DNA from: an uncultured Erysipelotrichaceae bacterium
GTDB lineage: Bacteria; Bacillota_I; Bacilli_A; RF39; UBA660
NCBI GenBank assembly: GCA_902793315.1
Contig: CADBCT010000001.1
Coordinates: 1-34,726, forward strand
Reading direction: 5' to 3'
DNA length: 34,726 nt
Shown in pieces: positions 14,422-22,344 of this stretch. Both the position numbers and the translations under genes were made by a program. The notes below the pieces were generated by a model, which did no database searches, was not told the DNA's origin, and saw only the letters and a list, made by a program, of their open reading frames with translations. The stretch's first letter is position 1, and the number at the start of each line of letters is the position of its first letter.

Positions 14422-14456
14422 GAAAAAAGAATTAGTTTTTTTCATCTAATTCTTTT
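14421..14456 (-). terminator. Intrinsic terminator of ftsH, inside the coding end
   Basis: Minus strand AAAAGAATTAG, a ten-base loop, CTAATTCTTTT and more T. The 5' arm and loop encode the last residues of FtsH (Lys-Glu-Leu-Asp-Glu-Lys-Asn) and the stop codon is in the 3' arm. Confidence 0.75.
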
Positions 14457-16408
14457 AATAATTCAGCTTTATTCATTTTCGAATATCCTTCAATACCTTT
14501 TTCTTTAGCCATTGCTTTTAATTTGGTAATAGATAATGACTCTAAATTGGTATCATCTTCTTCTGGCATCTTACCATGTTCAACTAAATAATCAATTTGT
14601 TCTTTAGTTAATGTTTCATATTCTAATAATGTTTCAGCAATTAGTTTTAATAAACTCTTATTCTTCTTAATAATTTCAGTTGCTTTCTTATGACAATCAT
14701 CAATTATTTTACGCATTTCCATATCTATTTCGTTAGCAACTTCATTAGAGAAGTGTTGTGGTTTATTATAATCTCTTCCTAAGAAGACACTACCTGATGG
14801 TTGCTCGAATTGAAGAGGTCCTAAATCACTCATACCATATTCAGTAACCATTGCACGAGCTATCTTAGTAGCTTTTTCGAAGTCATTATGAGCTCCTGTA
14901 GTTATTTCTCCAAAAGTAATTTCTTCTGCTGTTCTACCACCAAGTAATCCAGTAATTTGTTCTAATAAATCTGTCTTAGTAGAACATAATTTTTCTTCAC
15001 TTGGTACCATCATATTATATCCACCTGCAGACCCACGAGGAATAATAGTTACTTTTTGAACGTCACTAGCGTTAGCTAATTTTATACCAATAACAGCATG
15101 TCCTGCTTCATGATAAGCAACTAATTTACGATCATTTTCACTATATTTATGGCTTATTTTAGCAGGTCCCATAAGTACTCTATCAGTGGCTTCATCTATT
15201 TCACTCATACCAATTTCTTCTTTATTTCTTCTAACAGCAAGAAGTGCTGCTTCATTAAGTAAGTTTTCAAGATCAGCTCCACTAAATCCAGGAGTTCTCT
15301 TAGCTAAGTTCTTTAGAGTAATTCCTTCTGCTAAAATCTTATTCTTAGCATGAACTCCTAATATTTCTTCTCTTCCTCTTACATCAGGTAAATTAACTGT
15401 AACTTGTCTATCAAATCTTCCTGGACGAAGTAATGCAGGATCTAATACATCTGGCCTATTAGTAGCAGCAATTATAATGATTCCTTCATTTTGACCAAAT
15501 CCATCCATCTCAGTAAGTAATTGATTTAAAGTTTGCTCTCTTTCATCATGTCCTCCACCTAAACCAGTACCTCTTTGACGACCTACTGCATCTATTTCAT
15601 CAATAAATATTAAACATGGTGCATTTCTTTTAGCTTGTTGAAACATATCACGTACACGACTAGCTCCTACACCAACGAATAATTCTACGAAATCAGATCC
15701 ACTTATAAAGTAAAATGGAACATTTGCTTCACCAGCAACAGCCTTAGCAAGTAAAGTTTTACCTGTTCCTGGAGGACCCATTAATAATACTCCTTTAGGA
15801 ATTCTGGCTCCTAGTTTTTGGAACTTCTTTGGATCTTTTAAGAAATCAATAAGTTCACTAACCTCTTCTTTTTCTTCTTTTAATCCAGCTACATCTTTAA
15901 ATGTAACTTGATTATCATCAGTATTTAATTTTGCTCTACTCTTACCAAAATCAAGAGAATTTCTATTACCAGCTAATTGCTTATTAAAGATCCAGAATAC
16001 TATTCCAATAAGCAATAATATTGGTACAACATTAACTAATATTATCAATAATGATGAAGCGTCAGGATCAGGCTTAACAGTCATTTTAAATTCCTGTTCA
16101 TCACTAGCAGCAACAATTTTCTTCATTACTTCTTCACTCAAAGGCAATCTAGCATAGAAAGTTTCATTTTCTTTATAACCCTTTAAAGTACCCCTAGCTT
16201 CATAGGTATAGCCTCCACCTCTAGCTATTAATTCAATCTCAGTAATTTTATTCTTATCTAATTGTTCAATAAATTCATCATATGATAATTCATGAATATC
16301 ATTATTCATTACATTCAATACATATAGTACACCTAGCATTATGATAAATAAAAACAAATATGGTAACAAACCTTTTTTTACTGTTTTTTTATCAATCTTT
16401 TTATTCAC
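14432..16408 (-). CDS. ftsH: ATP-dependent zinc metalloprotease FtsH with Rho-N/SAP-like tail
   Basis: Membrane-anchored AAA+ protease for quality control of membrane and regulatory proteins. There are two spans (about residues 14-34 and 118-141) flanking the small periplasmic domain, then the AAA module with GPPGTGKT (about 211-218), [10 protein letters not shown] (about 267-276) and the second region of homology ([18 protein letters not shown]). The zinc protease motif HEAGH is at about 433-437. The last roughly 38 residues ([20 protein letters not shown], then NKAELLKEL) match the small helical Rho-N/SAP-like motif and are not part of usual FtsH. I start it at the GTG at 16408, seven bases after AGGAGG; the ATG at 16414 is too close to the ribosome-binding site. 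It follows tilS, as in B. subtilis (there with hprT between). Confidence 0.97.
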   Translation of the reverse strand: MNKKIDKKTVKKGLLPYLFLFIIMLGVLYVLNVMNNDIHELSYDEFIEQLDKNKITEIELIARGGGYTYEARGTLKGYKENETFYARLPLSEEVMKKIVAASDEQEFKMTVKPDPDASSLLIILVNVVPILLLIGIVFWIFNKQLAGNRNSLDFGKSRAKLNTDDNQVTFKDVAGLKEEKEEVSELIDFLKDPKKFQKLGARIPKGVLLMGPPGTGKTLLAKAVAGEANVPFYFISGSDFVELFVGVGASRVRDMFQQAKRNAPCLIFIDEIDAVGRQRGTGLGGGHDEREQTLNQLLTEMDGFGQNEGIIIIAATNRPDVLDPALLRPGRFDRQVTVNLPDVRGREEILGVHAKNKILAEGITLKNLAKRTPGFSGADLENLLNEAALLAVRRNKEEIGMSEIDEATDRVLMGPAKISHKYSENDRKLVAYHEAGHAVIGIKLANASDVQKVTIIPRGSAGGYNMMVPSEEKLCSTKTDLLEQITGLLGGRTAEEITFGEITTGAHNDFEKATKIARAMVTEYGMSDLGPLQFEQPSGSVFLGRDYNKPQHFSNEVANEIDMEMRKIIDDCHKKATEIIKKNKSLLKLIAETLLEYETLTKEQIDYLVEHGKMPEEDDTNLESLSITKLKAMAKEKGIEGYSKMNKAELLKELDEKN

Positions 16409-16420
16409 AAACATTCCTCC

Positions 16421-17734
16421 TTATTTGTATTTCAATATTATATCATATCTTTCAGTCTTTTTTTTGTCAAATATTGATTTTTTTAATCCTGGAATCCAAA
16501 CAATCTTTCCAGTAGAATCACTAACAATAGGCCAAATATCTCGATTAGCTAAAGATATCTTTTTGTCTATAAAAATATCTTTTAATTTTTTAGTACCACC
16601 TAGTCCCTTAACTTGAATCTTATCACCTATTTTTCTAGTACGAACTATTAATGGTAATGTAATATCTTCACTATTTAAACGACATATATTATTACTATTA
16701 TCTTCTGTTTTTTCAATTTTTTCAATACTATGATCATTAGGCAATGTTACATAATTATCAAATTCTATTTCATAACCAGTAATTACTTCAGTTTCTCTAA
16801 CTATTTCAAAATAATTATAATCTTTTTTTGCTAATACTTCGTTTGGTAAATTAACATAACTATTAGCTTTTGGACTTTTAATTAACTTCATCATTAAATC
16901 AATATGCTTATCATTGACTAATATTAAATCATCTTGATAAAAATCATTCAACAAATAATATAATATTTCTTTTTGTAAATAATCATCTTCAAGTAAAAAT
17001 TTATCTATTAACACCTTATCATTTTCTAACACTCTATTTAAAGCTTTGTTTCTTGACTTAATAATAAATTTACTTGCTTCATCTAGAGATTTACTAAACT
17101 TTAAAAATTTTAAATGAACATCAGGTTCTTCCTCTTTCAAGAACGGTAAAACATACTTGCGATATCTATTTCTTGTATAAGTATCTTTAGTATTTGATTC
17201 ATCTACATAAAATTTTACTTTATTTTCTTGATCATATTCTTCTAATTCTTTCTTAGTCCAACTAATTAATGGTCTAACAATAGTATAATCATCCATTTCA
17301 ATTACATCCCTAAAACCAGCATATCCTGATAAATTTGAACCTCGAACTATTCTCATTAAAACTGTTTCAATTAAGTCATCTCCATGATGAGCAGTCATTA
17401 AATAATTGGCTTCATATTTATGAACAATATTTTCAAAAAAATTATATCTGATAAAGCGAGCTTCATTATGAAAATTATCATCACCATAGTTTTCTATTAT
17501 CATTGTTTCAAAAATTAAATTATTTTTAGCACAATATTCTTCTAAAAATTTAGCTTCTTCAAAACTCTCTTTTCGAACATTATGATTAACATGGGCAATA
17601 ATAATTGATAGTTGGTATTTATCCCTAATTTTAAGCAGCATATCTACTAAAGCCATAGAATCAGGTCCAGTTGAACAACCAACAACAATTTTATCATGAT
17701 TATTAAATGAAAAAGCGTCTTCTATTTTCAACAT
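16421..17734 (-). CDS. tilS: tRNA(Ile)-lysidine synthetase
   Basis: TilS modifies C34 of the tRNA-Ile CAU anticodon to lysidine so that it reads AUA, and is essential. The 437-residue product has the N-type PP-loop near residues 18-28 (VVGCSTGPDSMALV, an SxGxDS variant), a conserved TAHHGDDLIETVLMRIVRGS segment near 115-134 and the RNRYRKYVLPFL motif. The C-terminal domain includes VRTRKIGDKIQVKGLGGTKK and LANRDIWPIV. It starts at 17734 after a GATGGTG-type site, and is followed 12 bp later by ftsH. The extended -10 promoter just upstream separates it from divIC. Confidence 0.95.
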   Translation of the reverse strand: MLKIEDAFSFNNHDKIVVGCSTGPDSMALVDMLLKIRDKYQLSIIIAHVNHNVRKESFEEAKFLEEYCAKNNLIFETMIIENYGDDNFHNEARFIRYNFFENIVHKYEANYLMTAHHGDDLIETVLMRIVRGSNLSGYAGFRDVIEMDDYTIVRPLISWTKKELEEYDQENKVKFYVDESNTKDTYTRNRYRKYVLPFLKEEEPDVHLKFLKFSKSLDEASKFIIKSRNKALNRVLENDKVLIDKFLLEDDYLQKEILYYLLNDFYQDDLILVNDKHIDLMMKLIKSPKANSYVNLPNEVLAKKDYNYFEIVRETEVITGYEIEFDNYVTLPNDHSIEKIEKTEDNSNNICRLNSEDITLPLIVRTRKIGDKIQVKGLGGTKKLKDIFIDKKISLANRDIWPIVSDSTGKIVWIPGLKKSIFDKKKTERYDIILKYK

Positions 17735-17758
17735 CTAAACACCATCCAATCAAGTTAT

Positions 17759-17767
17759 ATTATAACA
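17759..17767 (-). promoter_or_regulatory. Extended -10 promoter for tilS-ftsH
   Basis: TGTTATAAT on the minus strand, a TGnTATAAT element; no convincing -35 box in the T-rich DNA upstream. Confidence 0.5.
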
Positions 17768-17775
17768 TATATAAA

Positions 17776-17808
17776 TAAAAAAAAAGAAGAATATCTTATT
17801 ATTCTTCT
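17776..17808 (-). terminator. Intrinsic terminator of divIC
   Basis: Minus strand AGAAGAAT, an eight-base loop, ATTCTTCT and a long T run. The 5' arm encodes the terminal Glu-Glu-stop of DivIC. Confidence 0.9.
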
Positions 17809-18092
17809 GGAATTTGTAAAATATATTCTCCTTCTTTTGAATATAAATATTTTTCTCTCGCATATCTAGCAATATAATCAGGATTTTGTAGTTTATCAGC
17901 ATCAACTTTTAATTCTTCTTCTTTTTCCTTCATACTTGTTAATTCACGATCTAAATTTTTCTTTTCTTGATACTTATCAATTATCTCAATCCAGTATTTA
18001 CCAATAGTGAATGTTACAGCACAAATAATAAACATAGAAGTTAATCCTAATAAGAAAAATCTAGTTCTAACTTTTTTCTTTCTCTTTGCCAT
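17799..18092 (-). CDS. divIC: Septum formation initiator DivIC/FtsB-like protein
   Basis: A small bitopic divisome protein that pairs with FtsL and helps activate septal wall synthesis. The 97-residue product has a short Lys/Arg-rich cytoplasmic N-terminus, one span (about residues 13-33, FFLLGLTSMFIICAVTFTIG), then a coiled coil (about 38-68) and the conserved end NPDYIARYAREKYLYSKEGE. The start is the ATG at 18092 after AGGTGAATGTG. It follows yabP-yabQ, the same order as in B. subtilis. Confidence 0.92.
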   Translation of the reverse strand: MAKRKKKVRTRFFLLGLTSMFIICAVTFTIGKYWIEIIDKYQEKKNLDRELTSMKEKEEELKVDADKLQNPDYIARYAREKYLYSKEGEYILQIPEE

Positions 18093-18118
18093 CACATTCA
18101 CCTACCTTTTCACCCTAT

Positions 18119-18148
18119 ATTATAACCCCTTATTTTTTACCTGTACAA
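18119..18148 (-). promoter_or_regulatory. Candidate promoter for divIC
   Basis: TTGTAC (18143-18148), an 18-bp spacer and TATAAT (18119-18124) on the minus strand, about 27 bp before the divIC start. Confidence 0.5.
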
Positions 18149-18179
18149 TAAATAGGTCAAAAAAAGATAGTATTTGACA

Positions 18180-18440
18180 TTATTTTGTCAGCTGATAAAC
18201 CACTAATATTCCAAGAACAAGTGATAGTAAATAATATAAATGTATATATCCATTATTAAGAAAATACATTATTATGAAATAAATTAATGATATAAAAATA
18301 CTAAAACCAAGGTTATAAAGAACTCTTTTACTAGTCTTTTTTATAGTTAAGTATCGATATAATTTTTTTATTAGACTAAAAATTATTGATCCATATAGAA
18401 AAGAAAATAACAAACTAATTACTTGAAACTTTATATTCAT
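18180..18440 (-). CDS. yabQ: Spore cortex protein YabQ-like membrane protein
   Basis: An 86-residue, very hydrophobic protein with about three spans (residues 3-22, 45-62 and 65-84) and a basic stretch between the first two (KKLYRYLTIKKTSKRVLYNL). Size, topology and position, immediately after yabP and before divIC, match YabQ, needed for spore cortex formation in B. subtilis. Sequence alone would be a weak assignment; synteny carries it. Its ATG overlaps the yabP stop by one base (TAATG), so translation is coupled. Confidence 0.75.
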   Translation of the reverse strand: MNIKFQVISLLFSFLYGSIIFSLIKKLYRYLTIKKTSKRVLYNLGFSIFISLIYFIIMYFLNNGYIHLYYLLSLVLGILVVYQLTK

Positions 18441-18733
18441 TATTTAAATAGCTTTGAAAAAATATTTTCTTCCTTCTTAGAATTATTATTATCTAATAGA
18501 TAATTAATATTATTAATATTTCCTTTTATTGTTACATTTCCTGCTAAAGTATCTAATTTAATTAGTTCTAATGAATCTCCTTTTATCATCATATAACCCA
18601 TGGTTGTCTCTAACAGAAAGTGAAGATTATCAAAATTTTCTATTTTCTTTACTCCTGTTATAACTAATGTTTTTCTTTCTAATAAACTAACACTATGATT
18701 ATAAGTACTAATACTAGAATTTTCTCTATTCAT
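18440..18733 (-). CDS. yabP: Sporulation protein YabP
   Basis: A 97-residue soluble beta-rich protein. The core reads NHSVSLLERKTLVITGVKKI, then ENFDNLHFLLETTMGYMMIK and GNVTIKGNINNINYLLD, the YabP/YqfC pattern (HxVxLxxRKxLxITGVxxxxxFD, ETxxGxLxIKG). YabP is made in the mother cell in B. subtilis; its biochemical role is not known. A Lys-rich tail of about 20 residues follows the domain. The ATG follows CTAGGAGGATAAA. Upstream lies a sigma-E-like promoter, and yabQ follows directly. Confidence 0.9.
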   Translation of the reverse strand: MNRENSSISTYNHSVSLLERKTLVITGVKKIENFDNLHFLLETTMGYMMIKGDSLELIKLDTLAGNVTIKGNINNINYLLDNNNSKKEENIFSKLFK

Positions 18734-18749
18734 TTTATCCTCCTAGTAA

Positions 18750-18777
18750 ATAATATGCATTATACTTGAAAATATAC
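18750..18777 (-). promoter_or_regulatory. Candidate sigma-E-type promoter for yabP-yabQ
   Basis: Minus strand GTATATT (18771-18777), a 13-bp spacer and CATATTAT (18750-18757). The B. subtilis sigma-E consensus is roughly kmATATT and CATACAnT at 13-15 bp. An overlapping TATAAT (18759-18764) has no -35 partner, so a housekeeping promoter is less likely. Confidence 0.4.
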
Positions 18778-18800
18778 AAAAAAAAGATGCCTTAGCATCT
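18776..18800 (-). terminator. Intrinsic terminator of spoVG
   Basis: Minus strand AGATGC-TAAG-GCATCT followed by TTTTTTTG. The hairpin begins on the spoVG stop codon. Confidence 0.92.
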
Positions 18801-19074
18801 ACTCTTCTGTTTGAACATCTTCTGCTTCTTCATAAGCAGTTAGAATTGCTTTTTCAAACATAGCACGAACTTCTGGATTAATTGGATGAGCTATATCACG
18901 GTATCCACCAGTTGCTGTCTTTCGGCTAGGCATAGCTATGAATAAACCGTTGTCTCCTTCAATTATTCTGATATCATGTACAGCAAAGCTATCATCTAAT
19001 AATATAGATGCTATTCCCTTCATACGAGAACCTTCTTTTTCAATCTTACGTACATTTACAGATGTGATTTCCAT
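18799..19074 (-). CDS. spoVG: SpoVG family RNA/DNA-binding regulator
   Basis: SpoVG is a small site-specific nucleic-acid-binding regulator, broadly kept in Firmicutes and named for its late sporulation role in B. subtilis. The 91-residue product carries the conserved [20 protein letters not shown] and [20 protein letters not shown] segments almost unchanged. The acidic C-terminal end is typical. It has its own promoter and terminator, so it is monocistronic here. In B. subtilis its promoter depends on sigma-H; a SigH-like gene is in this same window. Confidence 0.97.
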   Translation of the reverse strand: MEITSVNVRKIEKEGSRMKGIASILLDDSFAVHDIRIIEGDNGLFIAMPSRKTATGGYRDIAHPINPEVRAMFEKAILTAYEEAEDVQTEE

Positions 19075-19119
19075 ATGAATATTCCTCCCTCATAAAGTGC
19101 AAATTAACTTTATAACCTT

Positions 19120-19148
19120 ATTCTATACTATTATTTTTGAAAATGCAA
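19120..19148 (-). promoter_or_regulatory. Promoter for spoVG
   Basis: TTGCAT (19143-19148), a 17-bp spacer and TAGAAT (19120-19125) on the minus strand. The -10 extended by one base (ATAGAAT) also fits the sigma-H pattern RnnGAAT, but I see no clear AGGAWWW -35 at the sigma-H spacing. Confidence 0.55.
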
Positions 19149-19158
19149 CAAAATTTAA

Positions 19159-19371
19159 CTACGATATTATATTTAAACTTCCTGTTGCAAAGTCGCTGTA
19201 TACAAATGATTTAATAATTCCTGTCTCTGTTTCGATGATAAAAATTGCTGGATATAGCTTAATTATTTTGCCAACAAAATTTTCGGTCTGATTACGGCTA
19301 CCTGTATAGATGAATTCATGTTTCTGATTTAGATATTTTGAAACATCTTTTTTTATTCTTTCTAAATTCAT
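19159..19371 (-). CDS. veg: Veg family protein
   Basis: A 70-residue protein of the Veg family, small SH3-like beta proteins. In B. subtilis Veg is abundant and affects biofilm gene expression. The pattern GKIIKLYPAIFIIETETGII, then KSFVYSDFATGSLNI, matches the family core (GKIvktYPsvFvve...syaDvLt). Its start overlaps the yabG stop by 4 bp (19368-19371), so it is translated from the yabG message. The yabG-veg order is the same as in B. subtilis. Confidence 0.9.
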   Translation of the reverse strand: MNLERIKKDVSKYLNQKHEFIYTGSRNQTENFVGKIIKLYPAIFIIETETGIIKSFVYSDFATGSLNIIS

Positions 19372-20147
19372 CTTGGATACCCCACATACATAGTTCCATT
19401 TGTAATAATTCCTCCTATACCAGCACTACCATATTTAGTCTTTTCTAAGGTTTTTATTAAGTCTATACTTTGATTCTTATCTGATAATGCTATGGAAGAA
19501 GCAATGATTGCTGGATCAAGAGCATGAATATTAATTCTCTTGGGACTAGATGCAAAATTAGCACCAGCTTTTATTAATTCTTCATAATTTGATTGACATG
19601 CACCCGCTATGATTATTAATTTATCTTGTGACTTTTCATACTTCCTAGCTTCCTTTATTGCTGAAATAAAATGAATAGTATTTTCATAATTTTTTAAATC
19701 ATATTTGTTATTACTTTTTAAAGAATAAGAATCATGTCCAGTAATAACAATAATATCTGGTTTGTATTCTTCTATTAATTCACTTATTCTTTTTGAAATA
19801 TTTACTTCATGAATTACTACTCCGTTAGCTTTAATATTTAGCTTTTTATAAAAATTCATACATCTTTTTAAATAAATACTGTCTCCATCAATATGAAGTA
19901 TTTTTCCAGGTATATAAAAATAGTTTTCTCTATCCATATTTAGAAATCCCATGTTTCTCTCGATTATTTCATTATCATCATTTTCAATCTGATCAACTTT
20001 TACAATATCATTAAGATCAGCATCAGCACATAATCTAACGTTTACACCTACTAAGTATACATTACTATCAATAATTTTATTTATTCTAAAAACAATATCA
20101 TTATTATGAGAATTTCTACTAACTAAATCACCTACTTTAAAATTCAA
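19368..20147 (-). CDS. yabG: Sporulation-specific protease YabG
   Basis: YabG is a cysteine-type protease that trims spore coat proteins. The 259-residue product has an N-terminal SH3-like part (FKVGDLVSRNSHNNDIVFRI) and the conserved core PDIIVITGHDSYSLKSN, HFISAIKEARKYEKSQDKLI, then IIAGACQSNYEELIKAGANF with the putative catalytic Cys, SSPKRINIHALDPAII and the C-terminal GIGGIITNGTMYVGYP. The start is a TTG at 20147, eight bases after AGGTG; the ATG upstream is out of frame and quickly stops. It follows ksgA and overlaps veg. It is strong evidence that the organism, or a recent ancestor, forms spores. Confidence 0.94.
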   Translation of the reverse strand: MNFKVGDLVSRNSHNNDIVFRINKIIDSNVYLVGVNVRLCADADLNDIVKVDQIENDDNEIIERNMGFLNMDRENYFYIPGKILHIDGDSIYLKRCMNFYKKLNIKANGVVIHEVNISKRISELIEEYKPDIIVITGHDSYSLKSNNKYDLKNYENTIHFISAIKEARKYEKSQDKLIIIAGACQSNYEELIKAGANFASSPKRINIHALDPAIIASSIALSDKNQSIDLIKTLEKTKYGSAGIGGIITNGTMYVGYPR

Positions 20148-20174
20148 ATATTCATCACCTATTTAATTCTATGC

Positions 20175-20204
20175 AAAAAAAAAGAAAGTAGAATTAACTA
20201 CTTC
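20175..20204 (-). terminator. Intrinsic terminator of ksgA
   Basis: Minus strand AAGTAG-TTAATT-CTACTT followed by TCTTTTTTTTT. The 5' arm overlaps the ksgA stop region. It may be leaky, as no clear promoter separates it from yabG. Confidence 0.75.
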
Positions 20205-21000
20205 CAAACAAACTATTAGCTAAATCAACAAACACCTCTACAGGAAATGTTTCTGCTCGCGAATTTAAATCTAAATTATAATTTTTCAACACTTCTTCTA
20301 CTTTGGCTAAATCATACTTCTTTAAATTATTTCTAATATTCTTTCTTTTATATTGGAAAGAATCCCTTAAAACTTTTTCAAAAAAATCAAAATCTTTTAG
20401 ATATAATTTTTCTTTTCTTTCGGTAAAAGAAATAACAACACTATCTACTTTAGGGACAGGAACAAACTCCCTTTTTGATACAAAAAATTCTTTTTTTACT
20501 TCATAGAAGTAATTTAATAATACAGTAATAGACCCATAATCTTTATTTCCTGGATTAGTAGAAAATCTATCTCCAACTTCTTTCTGAACCATCATAACAA
20601 TTTTATCAAAATGCAAATTAGAATTAATAATCTTCATAAGAATAGGTGTAGTTATATAGTAAGGAACATTACTTACAAAAAACAATTTATTATAAGTATA
20701 TTTTTCTATATCTTCTTTTAAATTAGCATTTAAAAAATCTCTAAATAAAACTTCAACATTGCTATAAGAACTTAATTTAATTGCTAATTCATTTTCTAAA
20801 TCAGTATCTATCTCATAAGCCAAAACATTCTTGGCTCTAGCAGCTAACTCTTTAGTCATTATGGCTCCACCAGGCCCTACTTCAATTACCAAGGAATCTT
20901 TATCAATTTCACATATATTTGTAATTTTTTTAACAATATTAGAATCTTTTAAAAAATTTTGTCCAAATTTCTTTTTAAATCTCACATCATATTTTTCCAT
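20194..21000 (-). CDS. ksgA: 16S rRNA dimethyladenosine transferase KsgA
   Basis: Dimethylates A1518 and A1519 at the 3' end of 16S rRNA, a late checkpoint in 30S assembly. The 268-residue product has KKFGQNFLKDSNIVKKI near the N-terminus, SAM motif I VIEVGPGGAIMTKELA (about residues 38-53), the acidic motif YEIDTDLE, catalytic motif IV SNVPYYITTPILMKI (about 113-127) and the C-terminal helical domain with FQYKRKNIRNNLKKY. The ATG at 21000 follows GGTGATATT. In B. subtilis it lies between rnmV and yabG; here rnmV is missing and the signal peptidase gene precedes it. Confidence 0.97.
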   Translation of the reverse strand: MEKYDVRFKKKFGQNFLKDSNIVKKITNICEIDKDSLVIEVGPGGAIMTKELAARAKNVLAYEIDTDLENELAIKLSSYSNVEVLFRDFLNANLKEDIEKYTYNKLFFVSNVPYYITTPILMKIINSNLHFDKIVMMVQKEVGDRFSTNPGNKDYGSITVLLNYFYEVKKEFFVSKREFVPVPKVDSVVISFTERKEKLYLKDFDFFEKVLRDSFQYKRKNIRNNLKKYDLAKVEEVLKNYNLDLNSRAETFPVEVFVDLANSLFGSS

Positions 21001-21035
21001 AATATCACCAGTTTTCTTATTATAAATTAAGATGT

Positions 21036-21062
21036 TAAAAAAAGAAAGCTTTAAACTTTTCT
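21036..21062 (-). terminator. Weak terminator of the SipW-type peptidase gene
   Basis: Minus strand GAAAAG-TTTAAA-GCTTTC followed by TTTTTTTAAC. The stem is imperfect. The 5' arm encodes the final Arg-Lys-Val codons and the stop. Confidence 0.5.
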
Positions 21063-21644
21063 TTTTGACATCATAAATACTATTCTCATCATTTCATATA
21101 CAATGAATATCACTGTTGGAATTAACAAACTTAAGAAGAAATTGCTAGGTCTAGCTACTAATTTTTCTAAAGTTCCTACCGCTGGTATTTTAAATAAAAC
21201 TTTTCCATATATATCACTAGTCTTTACTCGAGTCGCATCTACAACTGCATTATTATCCCCTTTTGTAGTATATATTGACTCCCCGCTTGTATAATTTTTT
21301 TTATCAACTATTCTGTGAGTTACTGCTTTACCAAGATAATTATTATCCATAGATGAAAATGTAATAATATCTCCTACTTTATATTTATCATTATCAACTC
21401 TTTTAATAACAATAGCATCATCTATTTTTATCGTGGGAACCATACTTGGAGAAACAATAACATATGCTCCAAACAAAGGATTTTTATAGATCCCTTTACC
21501 GATTGAGGCAAACATATCACCAAAGTAAATGACAGATGCTAAACAAATTAGAGACATAAAGCATAGAATTGTAATTAAGAATGAACGTGTTACAAAGTAA
21601 ACCAAATATTTTACTTGTTTCATCTTGCTACGAAAACCACTCAT
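21051..21644 (-). CDS. Signal peptidase I, SipW (archaeal/eukaryotic-like) type
   Basis: A membrane signal peptidase of the Ser-His class rather than the usual Ser-Lys class. The 197-residue product has an N-terminal span (about 21-43), the catalytic region YVIVSPSMVPTIKIDDAIVI with nucleophile Ser67, the segment VGDIITF, VTHRIVDKK with the putative catalytic His110 in the place of the bacterial Lys, TTKGDNN (about 127-132) and a second span (about 167-192). B. subtilis SipW processes the biofilm fibre protein TasA and its anchor TapA. Two paralogous membrane-anchored proteins are encoded directly upstream and are natural candidate substrates. It occupies the place of yabE-rnmV between tatD and ksgA. 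Confidence 0.9.
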   Translation of the reverse strand: MSGFRSKMKQVKYLVYFVTRSFLITILCFMSLICLASVIYFGDMFASIGKGIYKNPLFGAYVIVSPSMVPTIKIDDAIVIKRVDNDKYKVGDIITFSSMDNNYLGKAVTHRIVDKKNYTSGESIYTTKGDNNAVVDATRVKTSDIYGKVLFKIPAVGTLEKLVARPSNFFLSLLIPTVIFIVYEMMRIVFMMSKRKV

Positions 21645-21705
21645 GCTATCCCTCCAATCCTATTTTTATTATAATACTCTTACAAATAAAAAAGCCATAT
21701 TTCCG

Positions 21706-21734
21706 TAAAAAAAAGAAGTGTACTTTACACTTCT
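21706..21734 (-). terminator. Intrinsic terminator after the second paralogous surface protein gene
   Basis: Minus strand AGAAGTGTA-AAG-TACACTTCT followed by a T run. The hairpin starts on the stop codon. It separates the two surface protein genes from the signal peptidase gene, at least partly. Confidence 0.9.
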
Positions 21735-22335
21735 ACTTTGCATGTCCATTTACAACTACTTCTATGCTATAATTACCAGTTTTTGTTAAGCTCTTGTTTG
21801 AAAGCCACATTCTCAGACGATAGTTATCCTTTAGTGACTTTTTAGTACTTTCCTTGACAAGTACCATACTTCCATCAGGAGAACCTAATTTCGAATCCTT
21901 TTCTAATGGTTTATATGCTGCTGGGCCAAATACTTTATTATAAGTTCCACTTTCTTCTTTTTCTAAATAAATTCTAATATCATCATTTCCAATAGTTGAT
22001 GCTGTTTCGTTTTTTATTACAGCAATCTCATAAACAATAGTCTTAGCCTCATCTATTTCAATGTCTAGTGAAAAATCAAAGTATTGTCCTTCTTTATCAC
22101 TTTTCATACCAATTTCATCTGCAATTGGAGTAGCTTTTGAAATACTTAATCCAGTAACCGCATTTGTATAATTTAATTGAATATTTCCTCCAGATAATTT
22201 TTCTTCAATAACCTCTTCTTCTCTATTTGCAAACTTATAAAACACTATTCCTACTAAAATCACCAAAACTAAGCATGTTCCTAAAAGTACATACCAAAAG
22301 TTTTTTGATAATTCCCCACTCTTTTTATTCTCCAT
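21733..22335 (-). CDS. Putative exported beta-sandwich protein, paralogue B of a pair
   Basis: No family recognised with confidence. The 200-residue product has a short cytoplasmic N-terminus, one span (about residues 14-34, WYVLLGTCLVLVILVGIVFY) and an exported domain of about 160 residues with alternating hydrophobic beta-strand patterns. It shares with its neighbour a common frame: TPIADEIG, IVYEIAVIKNETASTIGNDD followed by IRIYLEKE, GSPDGSMVL and YRLRMWLSN. This looks like an Ig- or TasA/camelysin-like fold, by pattern only. No LPxTG or SipW cleavage motif is obvious. The ATG follows TAGGAGGACATT, nine bases after the stop of paralogue A, so the two form one operon. The signal peptidase gene follows. 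Confidence 0.8.
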   Translation of the reverse strand: MENKKSGELSKNFWYVLLGTCLVLVILVGIVFYKFANREEEVIEEKLSGGNIQLNYTNAVTGLSISKATPIADEIGMKSDKEGQYFDFSLDIEIDEAKTIVYEIAVIKNETASTIGNDDIRIYLEKEESGTYNKVFGPAAYKPLEKDSKLGSPDGSMVLVKESTKKSLKDNYRLRMWLSNKSLTKTGNYSIEVVVNGHAK

Positions 22336-22344
22336 AATGTCCTC

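Noticed and set aside
14395-14445. Plus-strand terminator from the AACTAATTC...GAATTAGTTTTTTT inverted repeat
   Set aside because: No plus-strand gene precedes it; the same bases serve the minus-strand ftsH terminator and mscL promoter.
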